The translations under genes and the position numbers were made by a program. A DNA stretch of 9,956 bases. Source: Clostridia bacterium (GTDB lineage Bacteria > Bacillota_A > Clostridia > Oscillospirales > CAG-272). Where the stretch lies: positions 1-9,956 of the forward strand of contig JAFXHW010000118.1 in assembly GCA_017533545.1 (NCBI GenBank), in the 5' to 3' direction. Positions 1 to 7,884 of this stretch are shown here, piece after piece (position 1 is the first letter of the stretch; each line of letters begins with the position of its first letter). The notes below the pieces were generated by a model. It saw only the letters and a program-made list of their open reading frames with translations. It had not been told where the DNA came from and did not search any database.

Positions 1-767
1 AGCCGTTCATAGCGGCGGCGGGAGAAGCGGAGTCCCTTTACTTCGGCGCGGAAAATGCCATCCTCTTTGACAGCGTCGCATATCACAGCTCCCTTGTAGC
101 CGCATTCGCCGAAATCGCGTCCCTCAAGGCAGCCGGAGTATCCGTAGTAGACACCTCTGTCGCATTTAATCCCCTCTGTATTATGGATGTGTCCGAGCGC
201 GGCATAGTCGAATTTTGCGTTTAATATATCGGATGTGGTAATGGGGCAGTAGCTCGACGAGGGGATGTCAAGATCGCAGTGTGCGCAAAAGAGGTGGATG
301 CGTCCGTCGTCGGGTACACTAAAGCCTCGAAGGGGATTTTCGGTATACTCACCCGAGGTGAAGGCATAGCCGTACACGGTGGTGTTTATATCGTCGAATT
401 CGATGTATGAAAGCTCTTTTTGATTGAAGATATAGACGTTTTCGGGCAATGCCGATTGTGCGTAAAAGGATGCGGCATTGTACGGGTCGTGGTTGCCGGG
501 CGAGATGACAAATCGGGTGTTGGGGCAGGATGCAAACTCGCGGCGGATGTGCGCGGCGGTCTCACGGGTGGCGAAGCTGTCGTCAAACAGGTCGCCGGCG
601 ATCAGCATCAGCTCAACGTCGTTCATGCGGGCAAAGGTGATAAGTGCGGTAAAGGAGGCGCGAAGCTCGCTTCTGCGCACAGCCGCCTTGTCGCTTTCGA
701 ATTCGGCGAATGCCGAATCGAGGTGAATGTCTGCCGCATGCATAAATTTCAGTTTATATTCGCTCAT
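1..767 (-). CDS. SbcD/Mre11-type metallophosphoesterase (YhaO-like DNA repair exonuclease), 3' end outside window
   Basis: I translated this minus-strand frame from ATG at 767-765; it stays open to the left edge, giving about 255 residues and no stop. The calcineurin-like phosphoesterase motifs are all present in order: ADIHLDS (D13, H15), AGDLFDD (D59), GNHDP (N92, H93), a histidine in FCAHCDLD, and GHIH, the usual dinuclear metal site. The following segment YSGCLEGRDFGECGYKG resembles the GxLxGRxFxExGxKG stretch typical of SbcD/YhaO exonucleases, which process DNA ends with an SbcC/YhaN-type ATPase. A GGAGAG Shine-Dalgarno lies 7 nt before the ATG. The partner ATPase would be expected beyond the left edge, downstream of this gene, but cannot be seen. 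The family call is firm; YhaO versus SbcD proper is not resolved. Confidence 0.85.
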   Translation of the reverse strand, partial: MSEYKLKFMHAADIHLDSAFAEFESDKAAVRRSELRASFTALITFARMNDVELMLIAGDLFDDSFATRETAAHIRREFASCPNTRFVISPGNHDPYNAASFYAQSALPENVYIFNQKELSYIEFDDINTTVYGYAFTSGEYTENPLRGFSVPDDGRIHLFCAHCDLDIPSSSYCPITTSDILNAKFDYAALGHIHNTEGIKCDRGVYYGYSGCLEGRDFGECGYKGAVICDAVKEDGIFRAEVKGLRFSRRRYER

Positions 768-841
768 TTTTCCACTCTCCGTTGATGAAAAAATAGATTA
801 AAATCGTGACAAAAAACAATATTCCTATTATACTGAATATC

Positions 842-870
842 ATTATACACTTAAATTAAAATTTTTTCAA
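842..870 (-). promoter_or_regulatory. Sigma-A-type promoter for the metallophosphoesterase gene
   Basis: Read on the minus strand, TTGAAA (870-865) is followed after exactly 17 nt by a perfect TATAAT (847-842), about 75 nt before the ATG at 767. A second TATAAT lies at 832-827, so an alternative start is possible. It is divergent from the rbfA promoter in the same A/T-rich gap of 203 nt. Confidence 0.6.
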
Positions 871-909
871 CTTTTTTCGGTAAATTATATTTATTATTTA
901 ATTATTTTG

Positions 910-918
910 TGTTATAAT
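910..918 (+). promoter_or_regulatory. Extended -10 promoter for rbfA-truB
   Basis: TGT followed directly by TATAAT (913-918) forms an extended -10 element; the -35 region at the 17-nt position (890-895, TTTATT) is weak. Transcription would begin near 925, about 45 nt before the rbfA ATG. The -10 box overlaps an in-frame ATG at 917, so that ATG would not be in the transcript and cannot be the start of rbfA. Confidence 0.55.
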
Positions 919-970
919 GTACAGTAGGATAATATTATTTTCGAAAAAACGAATCAGCTACGGAGGAAAT

Positions 971-1387
971 ATGGCATCGTTTCGTCAGGACAGAATAAAT
1001 GAACAGCTTATGCGCGAGCTTTCGGAGATCGTGCGCGAGGTAAAGGACCCGAGAGTGAGCGGCGCGCTCGTCAGCATTACAAAGGCAGATTGCGCGGCCG
1101 ACTTAAAGACGGCAAAGGTGTATTTTTCGGTCATCGGCTCTGACAGTGCCGATGCGAAAAAGGGCCTTGTCAGCGCTCAGGGATATATCCGCACTCAGCT
1201 TGCACGCCGCATGAATCTGCGCGTGACTCCCGAGCTCCGCTTTATTGCCGACGAGAGCATGGAAAAGGGCGCGAAGATGAATGAGCTTATGAAAAAGGTT
1301 GAAGCTCAGCTCGCCGAAAGCGACCGCATCAATGCAGAGCTCGAGGCAATGCTTGAGGTAAAAGCCGCAGCTCGCGAGGAAGAGTAA
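971..1387 (+). CDS. rbfA: Ribosome-binding factor A
   Basis: 138-residue protein, a normal length for RbfA, the small KH-fold factor that binds the 30S subunit and helps mature the 5' end region of 16S rRNA, notably in the cold. The N-terminus FRQDRINEQLMRELSEIV, the KDPRVSG motif near residue 30, the ITKADCAADLKTAKVYFSV strand region and the C-terminal LRVTPELRFIADESMEKG are all characteristic. The start at 971 is chosen because GGAGG (962-966) sits 4 nt upstream and the family N-terminus begins there; the in-frame ATG at 917 lies inside the -10 box. The stop codon abuts the GTG of truB with no gap, so the two genes are co-transcribed and probably translationally coupled. Confidence 0.95.
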   Translation: MASFRQDRINEQLMRELSEIVREVKDPRVSGALVSITKADCAADLKTAKVYFSVIGSDSADAKKGLVSAQGYIRTQLARRMNLRVTPELRFIADESMEKGAKMNELMKKVEAQLAESDRINAELEAMLEVKAAAREEE

Positions 1388-2305
1388 GTGAAACGCGAAA
1401 ACAGCAATATATCGGGCGTTCTCGTCGTAAATAAGGCGGGCAAAATGACCTCACACGATGTGGTAAACAAGATCCGCCGACTGTACTCAACACGCGTCGT
1501 CGGTCACACCGGCACTCTTGATCCGATGGCGACGGGCGTGCTTTGCATACTTATCGGACGCGCCGCAAAGGCTGCCGAATATATCGTTGCCGATACCAAG
1601 CATTACAGCGCTCGGCTGCGTCTGGGCGAAACTTACGATACCGGCGATGTCACGGGCAATCTTTTGACCAAAAGCGAAAATATCCCCACATTTGACGAGC
1701 TGAAAAAGGCGAGCGAGGGCTTTGTCGGCGATATAAAGCAGATCCCCCCGATGTACAGCGCCATCAAGGTGGGCGGCAAAAAGCTCGTTGATCTTGCAAG
1801 GCAGGGGATCGAGATCGAGCGAGAGGCAAGGGATATAACCGTCTATTCGATCGACTGCAAAGAGACCGAGCGCGCCGACGAGTTCATTTTGGATGTCGTC
1901 TGCTCGAAAGGCACCTACATCCGCACGCTTTGCGAGGATATAGGCGCATCGCTCGGATGCGGAGGAACTATGGCTGCGCTTACGAGAAAGGCATCGGGAA
2001 AGATGTCTCTTGACAGTTCTTATACGCTTGAGCAGATCGAAGAGATGAGCGAAGAGCAGAGAAAGGCGATCCTTATCGAAACCGAAGAGCTTTTTGCATC
2101 TCTTCCCGCCGTCGCTCTGCCCGAATTTTTTGAGCGCCTTGCACGATCGGGCTCCGAGATCTATCAGAAAAAGATCAGAACCGATCATGCGATCGGCCAA
2201 AGAGTAAGAATGTGCGGTAAAAAGGGATTTTTTGCCCTCGGAGAGGTGCGCGAATATCCCGACGGAAGCGCAATAAAGGCCATTAAAACCTTTAATCTGG
2301 AATAA
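1388..2305 (+). CDS. truB: tRNA pseudouridine(55) synthase TruB
   Basis: 305-residue enzyme that isomerises U55 to pseudouridine in the T-arm of most tRNAs. The start is GTG, immediately after the rbfA TAA, with a GAGGAAGAG Shine-Dalgarno inside the end of rbfA. The N-terminal GVLVVNKAGKMTSHDVV and the catalytic motif GHTGTLDPMATGVL, with nucleophile D45, are diagnostic. Further family motifs are QIPPMYSAIKVGGKKLVDLARQG and the CSKGTYIRTLCEDIG segment. The C-terminal 60 residues form the small TruB C-terminal region. Length is normal and there is no sign of damage. In many Firmicutes an nrnA-type phosphoesterase gene lies between rbfA and truB and ribF follows; neither is here. Confidence 0.96.
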   Translation: MKRENSNISGVLVVNKAGKMTSHDVVNKIRRLYSTRVVGHTGTLDPMATGVLCILIGRAAKAAEYIVADTKHYSARLRLGETYDTGDVTGNLLTKSENIPTFDELKKASEGFVGDIKQIPPMYSAIKVGGKKLVDLARQGIEIEREARDITVYSIDCKETERADEFILDVVCSKGTYIRTLCEDIGASLGCGGTMAALTRKASGKMSLDSSYTLEQIEEMSEEQRKAILIETEELFASLPAVALPEFFERLARSGSEIYQKKIRTDHAIGQRVRMCGKKGFFALGEVREYPDGSAIKAIKTFNLE

Positions 2306-2336
2306 AAAATATACATAAATACGGAGTGAAAAAATA

Positions 2337-3950
2337 ATGACAGGTGCTGAATTTGTCGTTGATTTTCTTAAAAAAATGCAGACCGACACCGTCTTTTGCT
2401 ATCCCGGAGTGGCGGTGCTCGAGCTTTTTGATGCGCTGGGAAAGAGCGATATAAATCACGTGCTCGTACGCCACGAGCAGGGCGCCGTTTTTGCAGCGTC
2501 GGGATATGCACGCGCATCGGGTAAAGTGGGCGTGTGCATAGCTACGTCGGGACCCGGTGCCGTCAATCTGACCACGGGCATAACCGATGCCAATCTTGAC
2601 AGTGTGCCTTTGCTTGTCATCACCGGTCAGGTCGATTCTGCCTCAATCGGACGCGATGCCTTCCAGGAGGCCGATATTATGGGCATAACTCTGCCCGTAA
2701 CCAAGCACAACTACCTCGTAAAGGACAAGCGTCAGCTTCGCGCGGTGCTTGCCGAGGCGTATAAGATCGCGTCATGTCACAGATGCGGTCCCGTTTTGGT
2801 CGATATAACGAAGGATGTTCTGTCGTCCGAGATCGACGATGAGGGTGAGATCAGCTCGCCGCTTCCCCGAAAGAGAAGAAACGAATATACTCTGGACAGG
2901 GCATTGCCTGAGATTGAAAAGGCGATAAAGGAAAGCTACCGTCCCGTAATTTTGGCGGGTGGAGGCGTTGTCGCATCGGGATGTTCGGACAAGCTTGCAG
3001 AATTTTCCCAAAAGAGCGGAATTCCCGTGATTGTCACTCTTATGGGTATGGGAATCGTGCTTGGCGATGACGTAAAGCTTTACGGCATGACGGGCGTGTA
3101 CGGCAACAAGGCGGCGCAGACCGCCCTATGGCAGTCCGATCTCTGCATTGCCGTCGGATGCCGTTTTTCCGACCGCACCGTCAGCGATTTTGCCCGCTTT
3201 GAAAGCTCAAGAATGATCATACATTCCGACGTGGATCCGGCCGAGATAAACAAAAATCTCCGTGCCGATATCGCCGCGGTATGCGATGCGGGCGAGTTTT
3301 TCGATGCCCTCCTTTCGCTTGGTGCCAAGCCCGACGCATCGTCGCTCGAACTTTGGGTGTCTCAGCTTGACGCGCTCAAAACCAAGCACGTTATCGAAAA
3401 GCACGCGCATCGCCTTTCAAACTGGGAGATCGTACGCAACCTCGACGAATGTGCAAAGGAGAGAGGCGATTCTGTCTTTGTCTGCGACGTGGGTGATTTT
3501 CAGATGGCGACCGCACGCGAGATAGAACCTATTTTTGAACGCGGATTTATCACAAGCGGAGGCCTCGGTGCCATGGGATTCGGTCTTCCCGCCGCAATAG
3601 GCGCAAGCATGAGCGCCGGCGAGGCAAAGCAGGTGATCCTTTTGGCGGGCGACGGCGGCTTTCAGATGTCGATGCAGGAGTTGTCCACCATTAAAAAGGC
3701 CAAAAAGCCGATAAAGATATTCATTTTCGATAACTCGGCACTCCGTATGATCGTTAATAAGCAAAACTCCCTTTACTGCGGCAACTGCGTTGATTCGCAC
3801 CTTTCGGACAATCCCGATTTTGCGCTTATCGCCGAGGCATACGGCATAGATCATGTCACGCTTGACGTGTCGTGCCGCGAGAGCGTAAAGCAAAAGATTG
3901 CCGATATACTCTCAAGCGATGTTCACACCATTGTTTGCTGCAAGGTTTAA
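2337..3950 (+). CDS. Acetolactate synthase large-subunit-like ThDP-dependent enzyme (IlvB family)
   Basis: 537 residues with the three-domain ThDP architecture. N-terminal pyrimidine domain: YPGV near 22-25, catalytic glutamate E47 in VRHEQGA, SGPGAVN near 71-77, DAFQEADIMGITLPVTKHN near 107-125. Central FAD-type domain: YGMTGVYGN near 249 and VGCRFSDRTVSD near 273. C-terminal ThDP domain: TSGGLGAMGFGLPAAIGA near 406-423 and the GDG...DN metal/ThDP motif at 438-466. Acetolactate synthases condense two 2-keto acids for branched-chain amino acid synthesis. Several active-site positions differ from typical AHAS: YPGV for YPGG, DVGDFQMA for DVGQHQMW, and K475 where the 2-ketobutyrate-selective Trp normally lies. 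No ilvN-type small subunit is adjacent. CGGAGTGA at 2322-2329 precedes the ATG, 31 nt after truB, so it is likely in the rbfA operon. The family is firm; the exact reaction is uncertain. Confidence 0.85.
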   Translation: MTGAEFVVDFLKKMQTDTVFCYPGVAVLELFDALGKSDINHVLVRHEQGAVFAASGYARASGKVGVCIATSGPGAVNLTTGITDANLDSVPLLVITGQVDSASIGRDAFQEADIMGITLPVTKHNYLVKDKRQLRAVLAEAYKIASCHRCGPVLVDITKDVLSSEIDDEGEISSPLPRKRRNEYTLDRALPEIEKAIKESYRPVILAGGGVVASGCSDKLAEFSQKSGIPVIVTLMGMGIVLGDDVKLYGMTGVYGNKAAQTALWQSDLCIAVGCRFSDRTVSDFARFESSRMIIHSDVDPAEINKNLRADIAAVCDAGEFFDALLSLGAKPDASSLELWVSQLDALKTKHVIEKHAHRLSNWEIVRNLDECAKERGDSVFVCDVGDFQMATAREIEPIFERGFITSGGLGAMGFGLPAAIGASMSAGEAKQVILLAGDGGFQMSMQELSTIKKAKKPIKIFIFDNSALRMIVNKQNSLYCGNCVDSHLSDNPDFALIAEAYGIDHVTLDVSCRESVKQKIADILSSDVHTIVCCKV

Positions 3951-3992
3951 GGGAAAAAAGCGTAAAAAATCTATCTTTTTTATTAAAAGCAC

Positions 3993-4021
3993 TTGAAATT
4001 GAGATCCTTTTGTGATATTAT
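3993..4021 (+). promoter_or_regulatory. Promoter of the T-box-pheST transcript
   Basis: TTGAAA (3993-3998), a 17-nt spacer, then TATTAT (4016-4021) preceded by TGA, which gives an extended -10. Predicted transcription start is near 4028, exactly where the T-box leader begins, which supports both calls. Confidence 0.7.
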
Positions 4022-4027
4022 TGAAAA

Positions 4028-4303
4028 GTAAACGCGATGAAAGGGAAGGATTCGCGGCATTTGCTCCGCACAGAGAGGATCGCCTTTTGGCTGTGAGCGA
4101 TCCCGGAGTGGCCGATTTTATCCATTTCGCCCCGGAGCGGATTCGGTGAAAACGTGTGAAAAGTAGCCGAATACGGTTTTGACTCCGTTATAAGGTCTTG
4201 TCGGTAAAATGCCGATGCTGAGAGTGCGCTATGGCGCAAATAAAAGGTGGTAACGCGGAAATTTTTTCGTCCTTTTGACAAATTATTGTCGAAAGGACTT
4301 TTT
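4028..4303 (+). promoter_or_regulatory. T-box riboswitch leader, tRNA-Phe specific
   Basis: This 5' leader shows the T-box signatures in order. They are CGATGA (4035-4040) at the Stem I base, AGAGAG (4072-4077), and a distal helix pairing 4064-4068 with 4104-4108 and 4077-4083 with 4097-4103 around an apical GGCTGTGA (4089-4096). The specifier is TTC (4126-4128), followed by a purine and the conserved GCCCCGGAG-type stretch. A central hairpin pairs ATTCGG 4141-4146 with CCGAAT 4167-4172, followed by CGTTA (4186-4190). The T-box core is AAAAGGTGGTAACGCGG (4242-4258). UUC is a Phe codon, and the UGGU at 4248-4251 pairs with an ACCA tRNA end. The antiterminator pairs 4242-4247 with 4271-4276 and 4255-4257 with 4268-4270, which excludes the terminator at 4269-4298. 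Uncharged tRNA-Phe should therefore switch pheST on. Confidence 0.93.
4269..4303 (+). terminator. T-box-controlled intrinsic terminator
   Basis: GTCCTTTTGAC (4269-4279) pairs with GTCGAAAGGAC (4288-4298), one T-G wobble, with an 8-nt loop and a T5 run at 4299-4303. Its 5' arm is shared with the antiterminator of the T-box, so only one of the two can form. The stretch to pheS at 4365 carries the AAGGAAAAAG ribosome binding site. Confidence 0.9.
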
Positions 4304-4364
4304 ATTTTGCCTACCGCCGAAAAAAACAGTTATCCAATACCATTTTCTGAAAGGAAAAAGATAA

Positions 4365-5384
4365 ATGAAAGCAAAACTTGAACAAATTCGACTTTCGGCA
4401 CTCGAACAGCTCGAAACGGTTACAACTAAAGAAGAGCTTGAAGCCTTTCGCGTAAAGATGCTCGGCAAAAAGGGCGAGCTTACCGCCGTACTTCGCGGAA
4501 TGGGTCAGCTTACTGCCGAGGAGCGTCCCGTTATAGGCCAGCTTGCAAACGAGATCCGTGCGATCATCGAAGAAAAGATCGAAGCACGCTCAAAAGAGCT
4601 TGAAGGAGCAGCGCTCGGTGCAAAGCTGCGTGAGGAAAAGCTTGACATCACTCTTCCCGGCGTAGCTCCCAAGATGGGCAAGCGCCATCCTTTGGCCAAG
4701 GTTGAAGCCGAGATGGCCGATATCTTCCGCTCGATGGGCTTTGACATAGTTGAAGGACCCGAGGTTGAAAACGACTACTACAACTTCGAAGCTCTCAACA
4801 CTCCCGCAAACCATCCCGCGCGCGATGTTCAGGATACCTTCTATTTCACCGATAATACACTGCTTCGTTCGCAGACCTCGTCGGTACAGATCCGCCAGAT
4901 GGAAAATGCAACTCCCCCCATCCGCATGGTATCTCCCGGACGTGTTTACCGCGCCGATACCGTTGATGCTACCCACTCGACCATGTTCCATCAGATGGAA
5001 GGTCTTGTAGTTGATAAGGGAATTACAATGGGTGACCTTAAAGGAACCCTTGAAATATTCGCAAAGAGAATGTTCGGCGAGAGCACCAAGGTGCGCTTCC
5101 GTCCCCACCATTTCCCCTTCACCGAGCCGTCAGCCGAGGTTGACGTTTCCTGCTTTGTATGCGGCGGCGAGGGCTGCCGTGTGTGCAAGGGCGAGGGCTG
5201 GATCGAGATCCTCGGCGCAGGTATGGTACATCCCAATGTGCTCCGCGCCTGCAATATTGACCCCGAGGAATACACCGGCTTTGCCTTTGGCGTAGGTATC
5301 GAACGCGTTGCAATGCGCCGCTACAACATCAGCGATATGCGCTTGCTTTATGAAAACGACGTTCGCTTCCTTGAACAGTTTTAA
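4365..5384 (+). CDS. pheS: Phenylalanyl-tRNA synthetase alpha subunit
   Basis: 339 residues, the normal length for bacterial PheS, the catalytic subunit of the (alpha-beta)2 cytoplasmic enzyme that attaches Phe to tRNA-Phe. The first 90 or so residues are the helical tRNA-contacting coiled-coil region with the [17 protein letters not shown] stretch. The class II core follows: [15 protein letters not shown] near 131-145, motif 2 from PGRVYRAD to HQMEG (191-213), [13 protein letters not shown] near 244-256, and motif 3 [13 protein letters not shown] (305-317). Four cysteines, C263, C266, C271 and C274, form a zinc-knuckle-like loop seen in many Firmicute PheS proteins. AAGGAAAAAG (4351-4360) lies a few nt before the ATG. 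It is followed after 29 nt by pheT and is controlled by the upstream T-box. Confidence 0.97.
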   Translation: MKAKLEQIRLSALEQLETVTTKEELEAFRVKMLGKKGELTAVLRGMGQLTAEERPVIGQLANEIRAIIEEKIEARSKELEGAALGAKLREEKLDITLPGVAPKMGKRHPLAKVEAEMADIFRSMGFDIVEGPEVENDYYNFEALNTPANHPARDVQDTFYFTDNTLLRSQTSSVQIRQMENATPPIRMVSPGRVYRADTVDATHSTMFHQMEGLVVDKGITMGDLKGTLEIFAKRMFGESTKVRFRPHHFPFTEPSAEVDVSCFVCGGEGCRVCKGEGWIEILGAGMVHPNVLRACNIDPEEYTGFAFGVGIERVAMRRYNISDMRLLYENDVRFLEQF

Positions 5385-5413
5385 TTAAAAGGAAAGACGA
5401 AAGGAGAAACAGT

Positions 5414-7789
5414 ATGAACCTTCCCATGAAATGGCTTGCCGAATTCACTGATGTCGGCGATATAAATATTAAAGACTATTGCGACAGAATGACCCTCACC
5501 GGTTCCAAGGTAGAGGGATGGACAACTCTTGCTCAGGATATACAGAACGTTGTTGTCGGCAAGATTCTGACCATCGTCCCCCATTCCAATTCCGATCACC
5601 TTCTTATCTGCTCGATCGACGTAGGCGAAGAAGAACCCCGTCAGATCGTTACCGGCGCACATAACATCTCCGAGGGCGACCTCGTTCCCGTCGCAAAGGC
5701 ACCCGCAAAGCTCCCCGGCGGTATTGAGATAAAGTCGGGCAAGCTGCGCGGAGAAAAGTCGGACGGAATGCTCTGCTCCATTGCCGAGCTCGGACTTACC
5801 CTTCACGATATGCCTTACGCCGTTGAGGACGGTATCCTCATTTTGAAAGAAGAAGTACCCATGAGTGTCGGTCAGGATATCCGCGATGTACTCATGCTCT
5901 CCGACGACGTTGTCGAATTCGAGATCACCCCCAACCGCCCCGACTGCCTTTCGGTGATCGGTCTTGCACGCGAGACGGGCGCATCCTTTAACCGTTCTGT
6001 AAAATATCACACTCCCGAAGTAAAGACAAACGGCGGAAACGTTTCCGATTATATCTCGGTTGAGGTAAAGAACACCGAGCTTTGCCCCAGATATACCGCA
6101 AGAGTTGTTCGCAACGTAAAGATCGAGCCCTCGCCTCTTTGGCTGAGAATGAGACTCCGTGCTGCAGGCGTTCGCCCGATCAACAACATCGTTGATATCA
6201 CCAACTACGTAATGCTTGAGTACGGTCAGCCCATGCACGCCTTTGATTATTCCTGCCTCAACGGCAAGAAGATAATCGTCCGCAATGCTGAAAACGGCGA
6301 GAATTTCCGCTCGCTCGACAGCATCGACCACACTCTTAAGGATTCGATGCTCGTCATCGCCGACGAGAGCCGTGCAGTTGCACTTGCCGGCATAATGGGC
6401 GGCGAAAACAGCGAGATCACCGATACTACCGCAACGGTAGTGTTCGAATCGGCCAACTTCCTCGGCTCGTCGGTACGCCTTACCTCCCGCGCACTCGGTA
6501 TGAGAACCGAAAGCTCGGGCAGATTCGAAAAGAATCTCGATGCCGAGATGACCCTCATCGCCGTTGACCGTGCCTGCGAGCTTGTCAATATGCTCGGAGC
6601 CGGCGAGGTAGTAGACGGATTTATCGACGTTTACGGCAAAAAGAGAGAGACAACCGTTCTCCCTCTCGAAGCCGAAAAGATCAATTCATTCCTCGGCGAA
6701 GAGATCCCCGAAGAGACCATGCGCGAGATATTCAAATCGCTTGATTTCGGTGTTGAAGGCAACACCATTACCGTGCCCTCCTTCCGTTCCGACGTTGAGT
6801 GCCGCGCAGACCTTGCAGAAGAGGTCCTCCGCATATTCGGCTACGACACCGTTAAGGCTACTCCCTTCAGAAGCGGAGTTAAGACCGGTCAGTTCTCGCC
6901 CAGATATGCATACCGTCAGCGCATCAACGATCTCCTTTGCAGCTACGGTCTTGACGAGAGCTATTCCTTCTCCTTCATTTCGCCTACCTTCTACGATAAG
7001 CTTGGAATCGAGCGCCCCGAGCTGCTCCGTATCCGCAACCCCCTCGGCGAGGACACATCGGTAATGCGTACCGTAATCCTCCCCTCGCTGCTCGAATCCC
7101 TTGCGCGCAACTACAATTACGGCGCACCTGCCGCAGGACTTTTCGAAAGCGCATCGGTATACCTGCCAGTAAAGGGAAAGGATCTGCCCGATGAGCCTCT
7201 TCGCACCGTTGCAGCATTCTACTCGATGGGCGATTTCTACACCATGAAGGGTATCGTTGATGCGGTTCTCCGCGACAGCGGACTCGTTTACGAGATCGAT
7301 ACCTGCGACGCTCCCTACTACCATCCCGGACGCACCGCATCTATGAAGCTTGTTAAAACGGGCGAGACACTCGTTACATTCGGTGAGCTCCATCCCGACG
7401 TTGCCGACAGATACGGCTTTGACAACGTAAGAGTATACGCTGCCGAGTTCAACTCCCAGCTCACGTTTGAAAACGCCGACTTTGTCCGCGAATACAAGGC
7501 ACTTCCCAAGTATCCCTCTGTCAGCCGCGACCTCGCGTTCATCCTCGATGAGGACATCACCGCAGGTGCTGTTGAAAAGGTAATGAACGAAGCGGGCGGC
7601 AAGCTCGTTGAGGATATCAGAGTGTTTGACGTATACCGCGGCAAACAGCTCCCCGAGGGCAAGAAGAGTATGGCCTTCAACATTACTCTTCGCGCTGCCG
7701 ATCGTACCCTTACCGACGAAGAGGCCGACAAGGATACCGCAAAGATCCGCCGCGCAGTTGAAGAAAAGCTCGGCGCATCGCTCAGATAA
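5414..7789 (+). CDS. pheT: Phenylalanyl-tRNA synthetase beta subunit
   Basis: 791 residues, full length for bacterial PheT, the structural and editing subunit that hydrolyses mischarged Tyr-tRNA-Phe and binds the tRNA. The N-terminus MNLPMKWLAEF is typical. An EMAP-II-like OB tRNA-binding domain spans about 40-150 (VVGKILTIVPHSNSDHL, QIVTGAHNI, GMLCSIAELGL). The B3/B4 editing region follows, with NRPDCLSVIGLARE near 178-191, NNIVDITNYVMLEYGQPMHA and LAGIMGGE. Then come the B5 domain, the synthetase-like core and a C-terminal ferredoxin-fold anticodon-binding domain from about residue 695 (LPKYPSVSRDLAFILDE). An AAAGGAG ribosome binding site precedes the ATG. It shares the pheS transcript and ends just before a strong terminator. 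Confidence 0.97.
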   Translation: MNLPMKWLAEFTDVGDINIKDYCDRMTLTGSKVEGWTTLAQDIQNVVVGKILTIVPHSNSDHLLICSIDVGEEEPRQIVTGAHNISEGDLVPVAKAPAKLPGGIEIKSGKLRGEKSDGMLCSIAELGLTLHDMPYAVEDGILILKEEVPMSVGQDIRDVLMLSDDVVEFEITPNRPDCLSVIGLARETGASFNRSVKYHTPEVKTNGGNVSDYISVEVKNTELCPRYTARVVRNVKIEPSPLWLRMRLRAAGVRPINNIVDITNYVMLEYGQPMHAFDYSCLNGKKIIVRNAENGENFRSLDSIDHTLKDSMLVIADESRAVALAGIMGGENSEITDTTATVVFESANFLGSSVRLTSRALGMRTESSGRFEKNLDAEMTLIAVDRACELVNMLGAGEVVDGFIDVYGKKRETTVLPLEAEKINSFLGEEIPEETMREIFKSLDFGVEGNTITVPSFRSDVECRADLAEEVLRIFGYDTVKATPFRSGVKTGQFSPRYAYRQRINDLLCSYGLDESYSFSFISPTFYDKLGIERPELLRIRNPLGEDTSVMRTVILPSLLESLARNYNYGAPAAGLFESASVYLPVKGKDLPDEPLRTVAAFYSMGDFYTMKGIVDAVLRDSGLVYEIDTCDAPYYHPGRTASMKLVKTGETLVTFGELHPDVADRYGFDNVRVYAAEFNSQLTFENADFVREYKALPKYPSVSRDLAFILDEDITAGAVEKVMNEAGGKLVEDIRVFDVYRGKQLPEGKKSMAFNITLRAADRTLTDEEADKDTAKIRRAVEEKLGASLR

Positions 7790-7802
7790 TTACGAAAAAC
7801 GA

Positions 7803-7831
7803 TTGAAAAAAGATCTCTCCCGTGTTACAAT
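7803..7831 (+). promoter_or_regulatory. Candidate promoter of the SDR gene, embedded in the pheT terminator
   Basis: TTGAAA (7803-7808), a 17-nt spacer, then TACAAT (7826-7831) preceded by TGT, an extended -10. The -10 box lies in the loop of the terminator hairpin, and the predicted start near 7838 falls in its 3' arm. A transcript from here would not carry the terminator. No better promoter is visible between pheT and the SDR start. Confidence 0.5.
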
Positions 7832-7850
7832 GTAATCGGGAGAGATTTTT
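7813..7850 (+). terminator. Intrinsic terminator of the pheST operon
   Basis: ATCTCTCCCG (7813-7822) pairs perfectly with CGGGAGAGAT (7837-7846), then a T5 run to 7850. The 14-nt loop can itself pair TTAC (7825-7828) with GTAA (7832-7835). It lies 24 nt after the pheT stop. Confidence 0.9.
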
Positions 7851-7884
7851 CTTCATTATATAAATTATATAAAGGGATATTGAT

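Noticed and set aside
917..970. In-frame N-terminal extension of rbfA from ATG 917
   Set aside because: The ATG lies inside the TATAAT box and has no Shine-Dalgarno; ATG 971 has GGAGG 4 nt upstream and matches the RbfA N-terminus.
1487..2389. 300-codon open frame on the minus strand across truB
   Set aside because: Shadow of truB: no recognisable domain or ribosome binding site, and the plus-strand frame carries every TruB motif.
3965..3984. Possible terminator after the ThDP enzyme gene (A6 and T6 runs around a 6-nt loop)
   Set aside because: The stem would be only A-T pairs and too weak to call; how the rbfA-truB-ThDP transcript ends is not clear from sequence.
5381..6331. 316-codon open frame on the minus strand across the first part of pheT
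   Set aside because: Antisense shadow of pheT; its translation has no recognisable family pattern, and pheT is intact on the other strand.
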